Origin: Bacteroides sp.
GTDB lineage: Bacteria > Bacteroidota > Bacteroidia > Bacteroidales > Bacteroidaceae
Length of the DNA: 64,000 nt
Direction: 5' to 3'
NCBI GenBank assembly: GCA_019416685.1
Contig: DXWV01000028.1
Span: 1-64,000 of the forward strand
Below, one piece after another: positions 17,508 through 27,080 of the stretch (positions within the stretch are counted from its first letter, which is position 1; every line of letters starts with the position of its first letter). The notes beneath the pieces were generated by a model. The model saw nothing but the letters and a program-made list of their open reading frames with translations. It was not told where the DNA came from and searched no databases. The position numbers were made by a program, and so were the translations under genes.

Positions 17508-19157
17508 ATGAAAATGACAAATAAATATTTAGTCCTTATCTTAGGAGGTACAATGATCGCGTCCTGTGCTGATCTTGATACTATCCCCGAAGGCGGAACA
17601 TTTACAACTGAACAAAAACAGGAAGTTGTTGAAATGATTCCCGAACGCCTGCAAGCTGATGTAACCGGTATGTTTTCAAGTATAGCAGCAGCCTACAAAA
17701 ATGTGTTCACTTCTGCACGTGATGATGACTTTGGTTATCCGGCAGTATGTCTTTCTCAGGATTTGAACGGACCAGATATGGTGGCAAGCAACTCGGACTA
17801 TAACTGGTTTAGCACATGTAGCGAGTTTTCTGATCGCAGTGATACATATGCCAATCCTTATATGCGCTGGGCTTTGTTCTACAATCAGATAAAACAGGCA
17901 AATGATATTTTGAAATCTATTCCTGCTGATACAGAGAATACAACATTGCTCCGCTATAAAGCACAGGCTAAAGCAGTTCGCGCATTCGACTACTTGTGTT
18001 TAGTTCCTTATTTCCAGTTTAAATACAAAGGGAATGAAGATAAACCAACAGTTCCATTGGTAACAGATGTTATGGAAGGAGATCCTTCAAGTAACCCACG
18101 TGCAACAGCAGAGGCTGCCTACAAGTTAATCATGGATGATTTAACAGATGCTATTAATATTCTGAAAGATCTGAATTATACCCGTTCTTCAAAATCAGAA
18201 GTGGATTTGAACGTTGCTTACGGTCTTCGTGCACGCGCTAATTTATATATGGAGAATTGGGCTGACGCTGCATCTGATGCGAAAGAAGCTATGAAAGGTT
18301 ATACACCTTACAGTCGTGAGGATGTTTCAAAGCCTGCATTTATTGATCACAAGGATCCAAACTGGATATGGGCAGCTATTATAACAGAAACCAATATTCT
18401 CCGTCAGCTCACAAGCTGGCCGGGAGCATACAGCTCTTTCTCGGCCAAAGGTTATACCACCGGACAGGGATGCTATAAGGCAATCAACAACTTGCTGTAC
18501 AGAAAGATATCACATACTGATGTACGTAAAGGCTGGTGGGTAGACGAAAATTTGCACTCAGATAATCTGGCCAGTTTGAACTGGGGAGATGCTATTGGTG
18601 ATGAAATAGCTACGTTGGCTATTCCAGATGTGAAAGTTCCATTCATTCCTTATACAAATGTGAAGTTTGCACAATATGGTGGAGTGGGTAATGACAAAAA
18701 TGCCGGCGACTGGTGTATGATGCGTTATGAAGAGATGTTACTGATTCAAGCAGAGGCTACAGCTATGGCAGGAGACCTACCCGGAGGCAAAACAATTCTG
18801 GAGAATTTTATAAAGGCTGAGCGTGATCCCAATTATGTATGCACTGCTGCAGATGCAACAGCTTTCCAGAATGAAGTTTGGTTTCAGCGCCGTGTAGAGC
18901 TTTGGGGAGAAGGATTCTCTATGGCTGACATCATGCGTTTGGGTAAGAATATTGTACGCGTTAGCAGCGCAGTAACAACAAACTATCCTAATAACTTTGC
19001 ATTCAATATAGCGTCTAATGACGGTTGGTTGCTGATGCGTATACCACAAGACGAGACTAACAGTAATGCTGGTATCCCTTTGTCTGCGAATAATAATGAC
19101 GGCCGTCAACCTCAGCCAGGAGAAGGTGCCGGATTGAAAGATGGCGTAACAGACTGA
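17508..19157 (+). CDS. SusD-like lipoprotein of silent cassette 1
   Basis: This 549-residue SusD/RagB-family surface lipoprotein follows silent susC 1 after 24 bp. The lipobox IASC gives Cys20 (MKMTNKYLVLILGGTMIASC). Helical repeat blocks follow, including RYKAQAKAVRAFDYLCLVPYFQF (about 145-165) and the RMRYEEMLLIQAEATAMAG-type segment, and near the C terminus EVWFQRRVELWGEGFSMADIMRLGKNIVRV. The family is expected to cap the SusC barrel and bind ligand. It should be transcribed only when the susC promoter is moved in front of body 1, unless internal promoters exist. Confidence 0.92.
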   Translation: MKMTNKYLVLILGGTMIASCADLDTIPEGGTFTTEQKQEVVEMIPERLQADVTGMFSSIAAAYKNVFTSARDDDFGYPAVCLSQDLNGPDMVASNSDYNWFSTCSEFSDRSDTYANPYMRWALFYNQIKQANDILKSIPADTENTTLLRYKAQAKAVRAFDYLCLVPYFQFKYKGNEDKPTVPLVTDVMEGDPSSNPRATAEAAYKLIMDDLTDAINILKDLNYTRSSKSEVDLNVAYGLRARANLYMENWADAASDAKEAMKGYTPYSREDVSKPAFIDHKDPNWIWAAIITETNILRQLTSWPGAYSSFSAKGYTTGQGCYKAINNLLYRKISHTDVRKGWWVDENLHSDNLASLNWGDAIGDEIATLAIPDVKVPFIPYTNVKFAQYGGVGNDKNAGDWCMMRYEEMLLIQAEATAMAGDLPGGKTILENFIKAERDPNYVCTAADATAFQNEVWFQRRVELWGEGFSMADIMRLGKNIVRVSSAVTTNYPNNFAFNIASNDGWLLMRIPQDETNSNAGIPLSANNNDGRQPQPGEGAGLKDGVTD

Positions 19158-19192
19158 TAATAATCATCGATTTTTTAATAACGTAGAAGAAT

Positions 19193-20113
19193 ATGAAAAA
19201 ATATATCAAAATAGCAATATTCGGAGTTCTATCTTGGGCTCTTGGCGCTTGCTCTGACAGTGTAGAGAGAGATCCGTCTCCAACGGTAAGTCCGGACTGT
19301 GTTGGCGCATATTTCTCTGAAACCAATACTTATAATTATGAACTTGATCCGGCTATAACGTCAATAACCCTGACAGTAGGTCGTGACAAGTCGGATGCAG
19401 CAGTTACCGTGCCGGTGAAAGTACTATCTAATTCAGACAATATTTTTGTAATCCCTGAATCTGTTTCTTTTGCTGCCGGTGAATCTGAAACAACGTTGGA
19501 AGTAACTTTCCCAAATGCAGAAATGGGAACAGAATACAGCTTTGAGATAACTTTTGATTCTGAATATATTAACCCGTATAAGGGAGCAAGTTTATCCAGA
19601 ACTGTTATGCAACGCATCAAATGGGAAAGCATTGGTATGGGAGTTTATGTTGATGGTACCGTTTCAACATTCTTTGGAGTAAGCCCTATGGCAGTAGGAC
19701 TTGAAATAGAAAAGGCCGATTTGGGTAGTTCAATAAAATACCGTTTCTATAATGCTTATGCACCTGCTGAGTACTATATTAGTAAAGATCCTGTTATCTA
19801 TGACGGGTATCCTTATAACGAAACTTTCTTAGGGGATCGTTTGTTTGTATTGACATCAACAATTGATGGGGTATCTATGCAAGTTGCAAAAACGGGTTTG
19901 GATCTGAATTATGGAGAAATGATTATCGGAAGTGTTTATGGAAACTTGTCGAATGACATAAAAACCTATCCATTAGGTACAATTACAGGTGACGTAATAA
20001 CATTCCCGCTCAATTCTCTCTTCATTCAAGATAATGATGGAGCATCTCCGGCCGGTAAGAATGAAACGAAGCTCTACCTCAGTATTGATGCTTATAAAGC
20101 AAGTCTTCAGTAA
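19193..20113 (+). CDS. Surface lipoprotein of silent cassette 1
   Basis: This 306-residue protein has a lipoprotein signal (MKKYIKIAIFGVLSWALGAC, Cys20). The mature part begins with an Ig-like or beta-sandwich stretch (ITLTVGRDKSDAAVTVPVKV to VTFPNAEMGTEYSFEITFD, about residues 60-130). A second beta-rich domain without recognisable catalytic residues follows. It lies 35 bp after susD and before a terminator, and so is the last gene of the cassette 1 transcript. The likely role is an accessory binding lipoprotein for this SusCD pair, inferred from position. Confidence 0.78.
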   Translation: MKKYIKIAIFGVLSWALGACSDSVERDPSPTVSPDCVGAYFSETNTYNYELDPAITSITLTVGRDKSDAAVTVPVKVLSNSDNIFVIPESVSFAAGESETTLEVTFPNAEMGTEYSFEITFDSEYINPYKGASLSRTVMQRIKWESIGMGVYVDGTVSTFFGVSPMAVGLEIEKADLGSSIKYRFYNAYAPAEYYISKDPVIYDGYPYNETFLGDRLFVLTSTIDGVSMQVAKTGLDLNYGEMIIGSVYGNLSNDIKTYPLGTITGDVITFPLNSLFIQDNDGASPAGKNETKLYLSIDAYKASLQ

Positions 20114-20151
20114 CAAAAGAAGCTATATAATAGCTGAGCTTTGATAGAATG

Positions 20152-20190
20152 AAATCCCCTTGCTCCCAAAAAAAGTAAGGGGATTTTTTA
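20152..20190 (+). terminator. Terminator after cassette 1 lipoprotein
   Basis: AAATCCCCTT pairs with AAGGGGATTT across a short A-rich loop and is followed by a run of T. It separates the SusCD-lipoprotein genes from the C10 peptidase gene. Confidence 0.8.
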
Positions 20191-20244
20191 TTTAAAAATT
20201 GAACGTTGTCAGATATTGAAACCATTTTATTAAAAAATATATTT

Positions 20245-22080
20245 ATGAAACGTAATCTGTTTTGGCTTTTTTTATTTTTCTCTTCTTTTTTGTGGGGAGA
20301 TAATGTTACAATATCACAGGCAGAGAAATTGGCCCGAAATTTCTTTGGAGACCCGGCTACAACTCGTTCTGCAGGAACAGGTCTGGAATATGTATGGAAT
20401 GGCGAAGATGTACAAACGCGTACTAATACCACCCCTGCTTTCTATGTTTTTAATCGTACTTCCGAAGGAGGTTTTATTATCATTGCGGGCGACGATGTAG
20501 TAACTCCGGTATTGGCGTATAGTTATACCGGGAAATTTGCAGTAGAAAATATGCCTTCCAGCCTGCGAGACTGGATGGGGTATTATCGTGAACAAATCAA
20601 TTGGGCCAAAGAGCAAGATATTGCGCCTTCCAAATCAATTACAGCCCTCTGGGATCAGTTGCAGCGAGGAACACTTTCAGATGATACAGAGGGAGAAGTA
20701 TTACTGTCAACAGCCCTTTGGAATCAGGATGCTCCTTACAATAAGCTGTGTCCTAATATAAATAATGTAGTTGCCCCGACGGGTTGTGTAGCAACAGCTT
20801 TAGCTATTACAATGAAATACAATCGCTGGCCCGATCAGGGAAGTGGAGCAACCTGTACATATACTACACGAACTTATCAAAGAACCCTTTCTGTCACTTA
20901 TGACAAGGTTTATGCCTGGGATGATATGCCTAATGTTTATCTGGAGGGCAATTATACGGCAACACAAGCCAATGCTGTAGGACGGTTGATGTATCATTGC
21001 GGCGTGCTTTCTCAAATGAATTATACCCCACAAGAGAGCGGAGCTTATACCCCGATAGCTGCCCAGGGAATGGTAGACTACATGAAATATGATAAAAGTC
21101 TGGCTGTATTGGAACGGGAATGGTATACCAATGATGAGTGGGATGAAATTCTGAAAAATGAGTTGAATGCCGGACGTCTTGTCATTTATGGAGGTAGTAA
21201 CGCGAAACAGGAAGGCCACCAATTTGTTTTCGATGGATACAGAGCTGATAGATATCATGTCAATTGGGGATGGGGTGGCATGGCTAATGGGTACTATTTA
21301 TTGTCCACCTTGGAGCCCGACCAACAAGGCATCGGAGGAAATACAGGGGGAGGATTTTCTATTGGTCAAAGTGCAATCGTTGGCATAAAGAAAGCTGAAA
21401 CCGGTTCAAGTTACCGTGATATGTTAGCTTTCTTCAAAGGTACTTCAGGAGGAGTTACTTATTCAGGACTATCTACTACAGAAACAGACTTTCTTCCAGG
21501 AACAAGTTTTAATGTAACTGCTGCGTTCATAGCAAATTATGGCATTCGTAATTTCACAGGAGTAGCAGCTTTGGCGCTGGTTGATAAAGCTGGAAATGTG
21601 AAAGAATTTATATCTAATGAGTATACACTTTCCAAACTAGAAGCAATGAATAGTAACGGAAGTATATCAGGCTCCGGAATCGGACTTCGTTGTACTATTA
21701 CTCAAACTCCTGAACCGGGTGATCGAATCTGGTTAATGTATAAAGCTAATGATGTCAGTACCTGGGATAAGGTGAAAGGCGGGCGAGATGTAACTACTGA
21801 AATCATTGTCAGAAAAGAGGCTACAGGATTGAATAGTATAGAACAGGATAACACACCGGATATTATTGTTTTGAATAACAATAATCAAATTACCGTAAAA
21901 TCTTCTGTGACAATGGACATGCTTACAGTCTATGATATGGAAGGACGTTTGTTGGAAAAGATAGAATGTCCTCAACTAAAAGAATTTACTTTCTCCTGCG
22001 AGGATTATACTCCTGGTATTTATATACTAAAAGTTCTTACTACAGAAGGAGTTATCAGTAATAAATTCATAAAGAAATGA
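20245..22080 (+). CDS. Secreted C10-family cysteine peptidase (streptopain-like), cassette 1
   Basis: This 611-residue secreted protease has a signal peptide of about 19 residues (MKRNLFWLFLFFSSFLWGD) and a Spi-type propeptide (SQAEKLARNFFGD, VFNRTSEGGFIIIAGDD). The peptidase domain has the nucleophile Cys181 (PTGCVATALAITMKYNRWP), His325 (GHQFVFDGYRADRYHVNWGWGG) and an intact WGW motif. The C-terminal 70 residues resemble a Por-secretion/T9SS tail (TVYDMEGRLLEKIE to NKFIKK). An upstream in-frame extension to 20206 lacks signal character and was rejected. The enzyme would release peptides at the cell surface or outside, in keeping with peptide uptake by the neighbouring SusCD. A terminator upstream suggests separate expression. 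It is paralogous to the gene at 35664. Confidence 0.9.
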   Translation: MKRNLFWLFLFFSSFLWGDNVTISQAEKLARNFFGDPATTRSAGTGLEYVWNGEDVQTRTNTTPAFYVFNRTSEGGFIIIAGDDVVTPVLAYSYTGKFAVENMPSSLRDWMGYYREQINWAKEQDIAPSKSITALWDQLQRGTLSDDTEGEVLLSTALWNQDAPYNKLCPNINNVVAPTGCVATALAITMKYNRWPDQGSGATCTYTTRTYQRTLSVTYDKVYAWDDMPNVYLEGNYTATQANAVGRLMYHCGVLSQMNYTPQESGAYTPIAAQGMVDYMKYDKSLAVLEREWYTNDEWDEILKNELNAGRLVIYGGSNAKQEGHQFVFDGYRADRYHVNWGWGGMANGYYLLSTLEPDQQGIGGNTGGGFSIGQSAIVGIKKAETGSSYRDMLAFFKGTSGGVTYSGLSTTETDFLPGTSFNVTAAFIANYGIRNFTGVAALALVDKAGNVKEFISNEYTLSKLEAMNSNGSISGSGIGLRCTITQTPEPGDRIWLMYKANDVSTWDKVKGGRDVTTEIIVRKEATGLNSIEQDNTPDIIVLNNNNQITVKSSVTMDMLTVYDMEGRLLEKIECPQLKEFTFSCEDYTPGIYILKVLTTEGVISNKFIKK

Positions 22081-22115
22081 TACATCATTAAGAAGAATAC
22101 TTATTGAAGTATTGC

Positions 22116-22163
22116 AAACCGGTAAATCGGGCATCTACCGCTTTCGTATTTACCGGTTTTTCT
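22116..22163 (+). terminator. Terminator after C10 peptidase 1
   Basis: AAACCGGTAAAT (22116-22127) pairs perfectly with ATTTACCGGTTT (22148-22159) and is followed by TTTCT. Confidence 0.8.
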
Positions 22164-22794
22164 CGTAATATTACTCAACATATTTATAGCATAAAAGCAA
22201 CAATTATCATCACTTATCATCATCTTTGTCAAATATTAGAAACTATCAGTATCTTGCTCGTAGAGAATCAATGCGTTCTTCGTAGAGAATCGGACCGATC
22301 ATCGTAGAGAATCGAGCCGATCTCCGTAGAGGAAAAAATACAGTGCGTAACAGATTGACTATTAAGCTTTTATAAAACATATAGATTGTTGTTTATTTTT
22401 ACCTTACCAAACAATTCTTCCTATCTTTACTGAATTCGTTCTTTAGTCATAAATAATTACATAAACAAAGCGTAGGAATATGGTCAGTGTACTTCTCATT
22501 TGCTACTATTAAAAGTATTGCTACCACAATAATAGTTGCTTTTTGGCATTTAAAATATGCGTGTAGTAGAGAAAATAGTAGCTCTACAATGAGTCACAAA
22601 TATTTCAATCTAATGATTATCAGATTATTATATTACATTTTAGATAACATTTAAGTATCACATATATATTCTTTTTTGTCATTATAATATTGTATACTTC
22701 TTATAACCAACGCATTATATTCATATTGAATTGATACAATGCAGTTCATACAATGTGTATAATGTGCTAAAAATAAATGAATTAAGCATTGTAT
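22164..22794. other. Gene-free spacer before silent cassette 2
   Basis: This is about 630 bp of AT-rich DNA with no credible gene. It contains the 22-bp repeat array (22259-22346). No exact TAnnTTTG was seen in the 150 bp before the silent susC body. Confidence 0.55.
22259..22346 (+). repeat. Four direct repeats with 22-bp period
   Basis: CGTAGAG recurs at 22259, 22281, 22303 and 22325, exactly 22 bp apart. The first three units share CGTAGAGAATC and the last reads CGTAGAGGAAA. The 11-bp start is conserved and the second half varies, as in the 23-bp array at 5873 but with a different sequence. Confidence 0.8.
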
Positions 22795-22833
22795 AGTTCT
22801 GCAAAGACTTTGCAAATTTCTTACATCGGAATG
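22795..22833 (+). other. Inversion site copy 2
   Basis: It is 38 of 39 bases identical to the expressed site (one T to C, giving TACATC). It retains the perfect palindrome TGCAAAGACTTTGCA and the reading frame SSAKTLQISYIGM. It is in inverted orientation to the expressed copy. Confidence 0.87.
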
Positions 22834-25590
22834 CAGACGCAAGAGGTGGCTATTAAACCGAATCTGAGAGTTATACTTAAGTCTGATTCGCAGATGGTCG
22901 ATGAAGTAGTGGTAGTTGCCTACGGGTCGGCTAAAAAGAGTTCGCTGACAGGATCGGTTGATATCGTAAAAGCAGAGCAGCTGACAAAGGTACCAGTAAC
23001 AAGTTTTGACCAAGCATTACAAGGAAAATCTGCAGGTGTTCAAGTTACTGCTGCTACAGGACGTCCAGGGGCAGGAGCAAATATTAAGATTCGCGGAACA
23101 AGCTCCATTTCTGCCGGATCAGATCCATTATATGTAATAGATGGTGTACCCATGTCTTCTACGGATTTTGCATCTATAAATGCAAATGATATCGAGTACA
23201 TGTCTATCTTAAAAGATGCTTCTGCGACAGCTATATATGGATCAAGAGGTTCTAATGGTGTTATTCTTGTTACCACTAAGAAAGGAAAAAGCGGAAAAAC
23301 GACCTTTAATATTCGGGCACAATACGGAATTTCAACTAAGACCACTGACAAGTTTGAAATGATGAATGCACAGGAGAAACTAACTTATGAAAGACAGTTA
23401 GGAAGCGGTTATGGCGCTACAGGCGGTGCTAATGGTGGTGCAATGACAGACGAGGAAATTGCTGCTCACCCAAGTACAAACTGGGCAGATGAAATATTCC
23501 GTACCGGTGCAACTCAATTGTATGAATTGAACATGTCAGGAGGTAGTGAAAAGACTAAATTTTATATTTCCGGACAGTATTATGATCAGGATGCCATTGT
23601 TCCGGGATCATATCTTACAAGAGAAACAGCCCGTATCAATGTAGAACACACTGTAAGTGATCGACTAAAAGTGGGAGTAGCAACTTCTGCCGGCATCTCT
23701 AAAGAAGGATTGTTAAGAACTGACCGTAATGCTTTAAATCCTTTCAACTATGTATATAGTGCTAACCCTTATGATGCACCTTTCAATGAAGATGGTTCTT
23801 ATAATACAGATATTACAGTAGGAGGAGTACCATTAAATATCTTCGAAAATATCGATAACAATCCTTCATACATCAATCGTTTGAAAATTGTAGGAGCGTT
23901 CAATCTGGAGTGGAAAATCTGGGATGAAATTAAGTATGTAACTGTAGCCGGTGTTGACTTCAATCAAGCAATCCAGTACCAATATAATAAACCGGAATCT
24001 CAATTAAGTAACATATTGAGTCCTAATGGTCCTAAAGGCTATAGAAATGACAACTTTACCCAAAGAGCAACTTGGCTATGGACTAACATGTTGACTTATG
24101 AAAAAACATTCAACTCTGTACATGCAGTGAAAGCTGTAGTCGGTATGGAAGCACAGGCAAGTAAATACAGAAGAATTAATGCCATGGTAGAAGGATTTGC
24201 TACCGGAAAGCTGGATGCTATCAGCATTGGTTCAACCAATAAAGACGTGTTAGGTACAACTACTGAATGGAAAATGTTGTCTTATCTGGGTTCTGCCGGA
24301 TATACCTATGACGATAAGTATATTTTAGATGTAGCTTTACGTCGTGACGGTTCTTCTCGTTTTGGTGCCGACAACCAGTTCGGTACTTTCTGGGCAGTCG
24401 GTCTGGGATGGAATATGGAAAGAGAAAGATTCCTGGAAAATATTGAGTGGTTAACACGCTTAAAAATCCGTGGTAGTGTAGGTACATCGGGTAATAACAA
24501 TATCGGTGATTATGCAGCTCAAGGTGTATACGGTTATGGTAGTTATAACAGTGAATCGACGGCTTATCCAAGCCGATTGCCGAATCCCAATTTGTCATGG
24601 GAGAAGAGTATGCAGACCTCAGTCGGCTTGGATGCTTCTTTCTTTGACTCACGCCTAAGTGTGACTTTTGACCTTTACAAACGTAAAACAACAGATTTGC
24701 TTTTGGCAACCCGTCTTTCTATGACTTCAGGTTTCTCCAGCCGTATCGATAATGTAGGAGAAATGGAAAATAAGGGATATGAGTTAGCTATCAGTGGAGA
24801 CATTATCAGAACAAATGACTGGACCTTCAGCCTCAACGGTATGATTTCACAGAACAAGAACAAGGTTCTGAAATTGTATGAAGGAAACGATATTACAATC
24901 GGCTGGAACAGCCTTGTAAGTGAAGGACATCCTATCAATGTATACAAAATGGTACGTTGGGCAGGAGTAAATCCGGCTAATGGTGATGCTCTCTATTATA
25001 CTAAAGACGGTAAAATAACCAATGTATATAATTCTGACGACGCAGTAATCCTTGACGATAAAACTCCGGATCCTAAATACTTTGGATCTTTTGGAGCCAA
25101 ATTGGCTTATAAAGGAATTGAACTTAGTGGTGATTTCTACTTCTCAGGTGGTAATTATATCTATAATCATATTAATTTCTTTACTCAAAGTGATGGTTCA
25201 ATGATAGACCAGAACCTTGATAAGAAACTCCTTTACAATCAGTGGACTAAGCCCGGTGATATTACCAATATCCCTAAACAAAGTCTGAATAACCAAAGTT
25301 ATCAATCAACCAGATATCTGGAAGATGCTTCTTACTTGCGTTTGAGAAACATAACCTTAGCTTATACCTTACCTAAAAGATGGTTGAAACCATTGCGTAT
25401 GGAAAATCTTAGGGTTTATGCACAAGGATTGAATCTATTCACAATCACTAACTTCTCCGGATTAGACCCGGAAGTAGGAGATTCACCAACAACAGGATTA
25501 GCTTCTACAGCCGGTCCCGCTGCATCTGTACTTGATTTCAGTTTCCCAGCAGCACGCACCATTATGTTTGGTATTGAGATAGGTTTCTAA
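22795..25590 (+). CDS. Silent SusC body 2 (no 5' end), donor for switching
   Basis: This is an open frame of 931 codons for a SusC-like TonB-dependent transporter, lacking a start codon and signal peptide. It starts at the crossover segment SSAKTLQISYIGMQTQEVAIKP. The plug motifs (EVVVVAYGSAKKSSLTGSVD, PLYVIDGVPMSS, ILKDASATAIYGSRGSNGVILV) and the barrel terminus (IMFGIEIGF) are intact. Joined in frame to the 67 constant codons it gives a 998-residue protein, a normal SusC length. The frame happens to be open two codons upstream of the site, but no ATG precedes it. The absence of stops over 2.8 kb argues that it is expressed in some cells of the population. The ligand is unknown. Confidence 0.9.
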   Translation, partial: SSAKTLQISYIGMQTQEVAIKPNLRVILKSDSQMVDEVVVVAYGSAKKSSLTGSVDIVKAEQLTKVPVTSFDQALQGKSAGVQVTAATGRPGAGANIKIRGTSSISAGSDPLYVIDGVPMSSTDFASINANDIEYMSILKDASATAIYGSRGSNGVILVTTKKGKSGKTTFNIRAQYGISTKTTDKFEMMNAQEKLTYERQLGSGYGATGGANGGAMTDEEIAAHPSTNWADEIFRTGATQLYELNMSGGSEKTKFYISGQYYDQDAIVPGSYLTRETARINVEHTVSDRLKVGVATSAGISKEGLLRTDRNALNPFNYVYSANPYDAPFNEDGSYNTDITVGGVPLNIFENIDNNPSYINRLKIVGAFNLEWKIWDEIKYVTVAGVDFNQAIQYQYNKPESQLSNILSPNGPKGYRNDNFTQRATWLWTNMLTYEKTFNSVHAVKAVVGMEAQASKYRRINAMVEGFATGKLDAISIGSTNKDVLGTTTEWKMLSYLGSAGYTYDDKYILDVALRRDGSSRFGADNQFGTFWAVGLGWNMERERFLENIEWLTRLKIRGSVGTSGNNNIGDYAAQGVYGYGSYNSESTAYPSRLPNPNLSWEKSMQTSVGLDASFFDSRLSVTFDLYKRKTTDLLLATRLSMTSGFSSRIDNVGEMENKGYELAISGDIIRTNDWTFSLNGMISQNKNKVLKLYEGNDITIGWNSLVSEGHPINVYKMVRWAGVNPANGDALYYTKDGKITNVYNSDDAVILDDKTPDPKYFGSFGAKLAYKGIELSGDFYFSGGNYIYNHINFFTQSDGSMIDQNLDKKLLYNQWTKPGDITNIPKQSLNNQSYQSTRYLEDASYLRLRNITLAYTLPKRWLKPLRMENLRVYAQGLNLFTITNFSGLDPEVGDSPTTGLASTAGPAASVLDFSFPAARTIMFGIEIGF

Positions 25591-25622
25591 TAACACCTTT
25601 TAATTTGTAAAAAAGATAGAAT

Positions 25623-27062
25623 ATGAAATTATTAAAAAAAACAATAATACCCGTTGCAACTTTATTCGTTTTTGCAATGACAGGATGTGCCGATTTCTTA
25701 GATACTACGCCACATGATTCATTAAATAGTGACAATGCATTGGAGAGTATCGAAGATTTTGATAATACCACCAAAAGTGTGTACGAATCAATGCGTAGTC
25801 AATATTATACTGCTAATTTTATGCTGATGGTTCCGGATGTAATGTCCGACAACCTGGTACTGAACCGTAATGGCCGCCAGATATATAATGAATTCTCAGA
25901 TTTCAGATATTATGCAGACACATATGGAATCAGCGGACTATGGAGTTCAGCATATAATGCCATCTTAGGTGCTAATGAGGTAATTACTCGCTTAGAGAAA
26001 GAAAATACTTTCCAGGGCAATGAAAAAACAATAAGCGATAATTTATTAGCAGAATGTTTGGCACTGAGAGGGTTGATACATTTTGACCTTGTACGTGCTT
26101 ATGGAAAAGATTATAAAACTGCAAGCGATGGTGATCTTGGTGTAACTTACAAAGATTATACAGAAGTAGACCTTCCTTCCAGACATACAGTAAAATACGT
26201 TTATTCAAGATTGGTAGAAGATCTGGAAAACGCTAAAAAGTTAATGAGTGACAGCTATAATAAAAGCGTAAACAGCCGATTGAACAAGAAATCTATCAGC
26301 GCTATTCTGTCTCGTGTGTATCTGACAATGGGCGAAGATGCAAAAGCTGTGTCGGCTGCTACAGATGCTATTACCGGAGACGGCTCTGATATTGCAAGCA
26401 TTAGTGATTTCTCCAAAATATTCACTACAAGCATGGAAGTTCCTGAGGTATTATTCCGTATTGCAATTACTGCCGATAATGGATACCTACCCGGTAATGA
26501 TTGGGGACAGGGTAGCGAGTCTTCTTATATCGCGAATTACTCGGTAACTTATAGTTTGAATGAACTGTATAAATCTACAGACATCCGCCGGTCACAAATT
26601 AAACTTGTGAATGGAGGAGCATACAATGTTGTATGGAAATATAATAACGGAGGTAAATCCACAGGTTTGATTGATATTCCTATCATCCGTGCTTCAGAGG
26701 TATATCTGACACGTGCGGAAGCTAACTATAATTTGAAAAATTATGATGATGCCCTGTCAGACTTGAATCTGTTGAAAGAAAGACGTTATTCTGATTATGA
26801 AGAAGGAACTGAATCCGGAGCCGCTCTGGAAAGAGAAATTCAACTGCAACGTCGTTTAGAGTTAGCTTTCGAAGGACATCGCTTCTTTGATTTGAAACGT
26901 AGACACGAAGACGTACAGAGAGATGGAAAAGGTTTTATGGCTGATGGTTCAGGAGTACCCTCTTCCACTCAGCATGTATCGGCAGATAGCCCGTATTACG
27001 TAATGCCGATTCCGCAATCTGAAATCGACGCGAATAAGAATATGGTTCAAAACAAGTATTAA
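25623..27062 (+). CDS. SusD-like lipoprotein of silent cassette 2
   Basis: This 479-residue SusD/RagB-family lipoprotein has lipobox MTGC (Cys22) followed by ADFLDTTPHDSLNS, a canonical SusD start. It contains LLAECLALRGLIHFDLVRAYGKDYKT (helical pair near 145) and the C-terminal ELQRRLELAFEGHRFFDLKRR-type block, ending with YVMPIPQSEIDANKNMVQN, the family signature. It lies 32 bp after silent susC 2. It is expected to form the lid of that transporter and to be expressed with it only after inversion. Confidence 0.93.
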   Translation: MKLLKKTIIPVATLFVFAMTGCADFLDTTPHDSLNSDNALESIEDFDNTTKSVYESMRSQYYTANFMLMVPDVMSDNLVLNRNGRQIYNEFSDFRYYADTYGISGLWSSAYNAILGANEVITRLEKENTFQGNEKTISDNLLAECLALRGLIHFDLVRAYGKDYKTASDGDLGVTYKDYTEVDLPSRHTVKYVYSRLVEDLENAKKLMSDSYNKSVNSRLNKKSISAILSRVYLTMGEDAKAVSAATDAITGDGSDIASISDFSKIFTTSMEVPEVLFRIAITADNGYLPGNDWGQGSESSYIANYSVTYSLNELYKSTDIRRSQIKLVNGGAYNVVWKYNNGGKSTGLIDIPIIRASEVYLTRAEANYNLKNYDDALSDLNLLKERRYSDYEEGTESGAALEREIQLQRRLELAFEGHRFFDLKRRHEDVQRDGKGFMADGSGVPSSTQHVSADSPYYVMPIPQSEIDANKNMVQNKY

Positions 27063-27080
27063 CTTTCAAAGAATACATAA

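Noticed and set aside
22259..22346. CRISPR array
   Set aside because: The repeat is about 11 bp with 11-bp variable parts, far below CRISPR dimensions, and no cas genes are seen.
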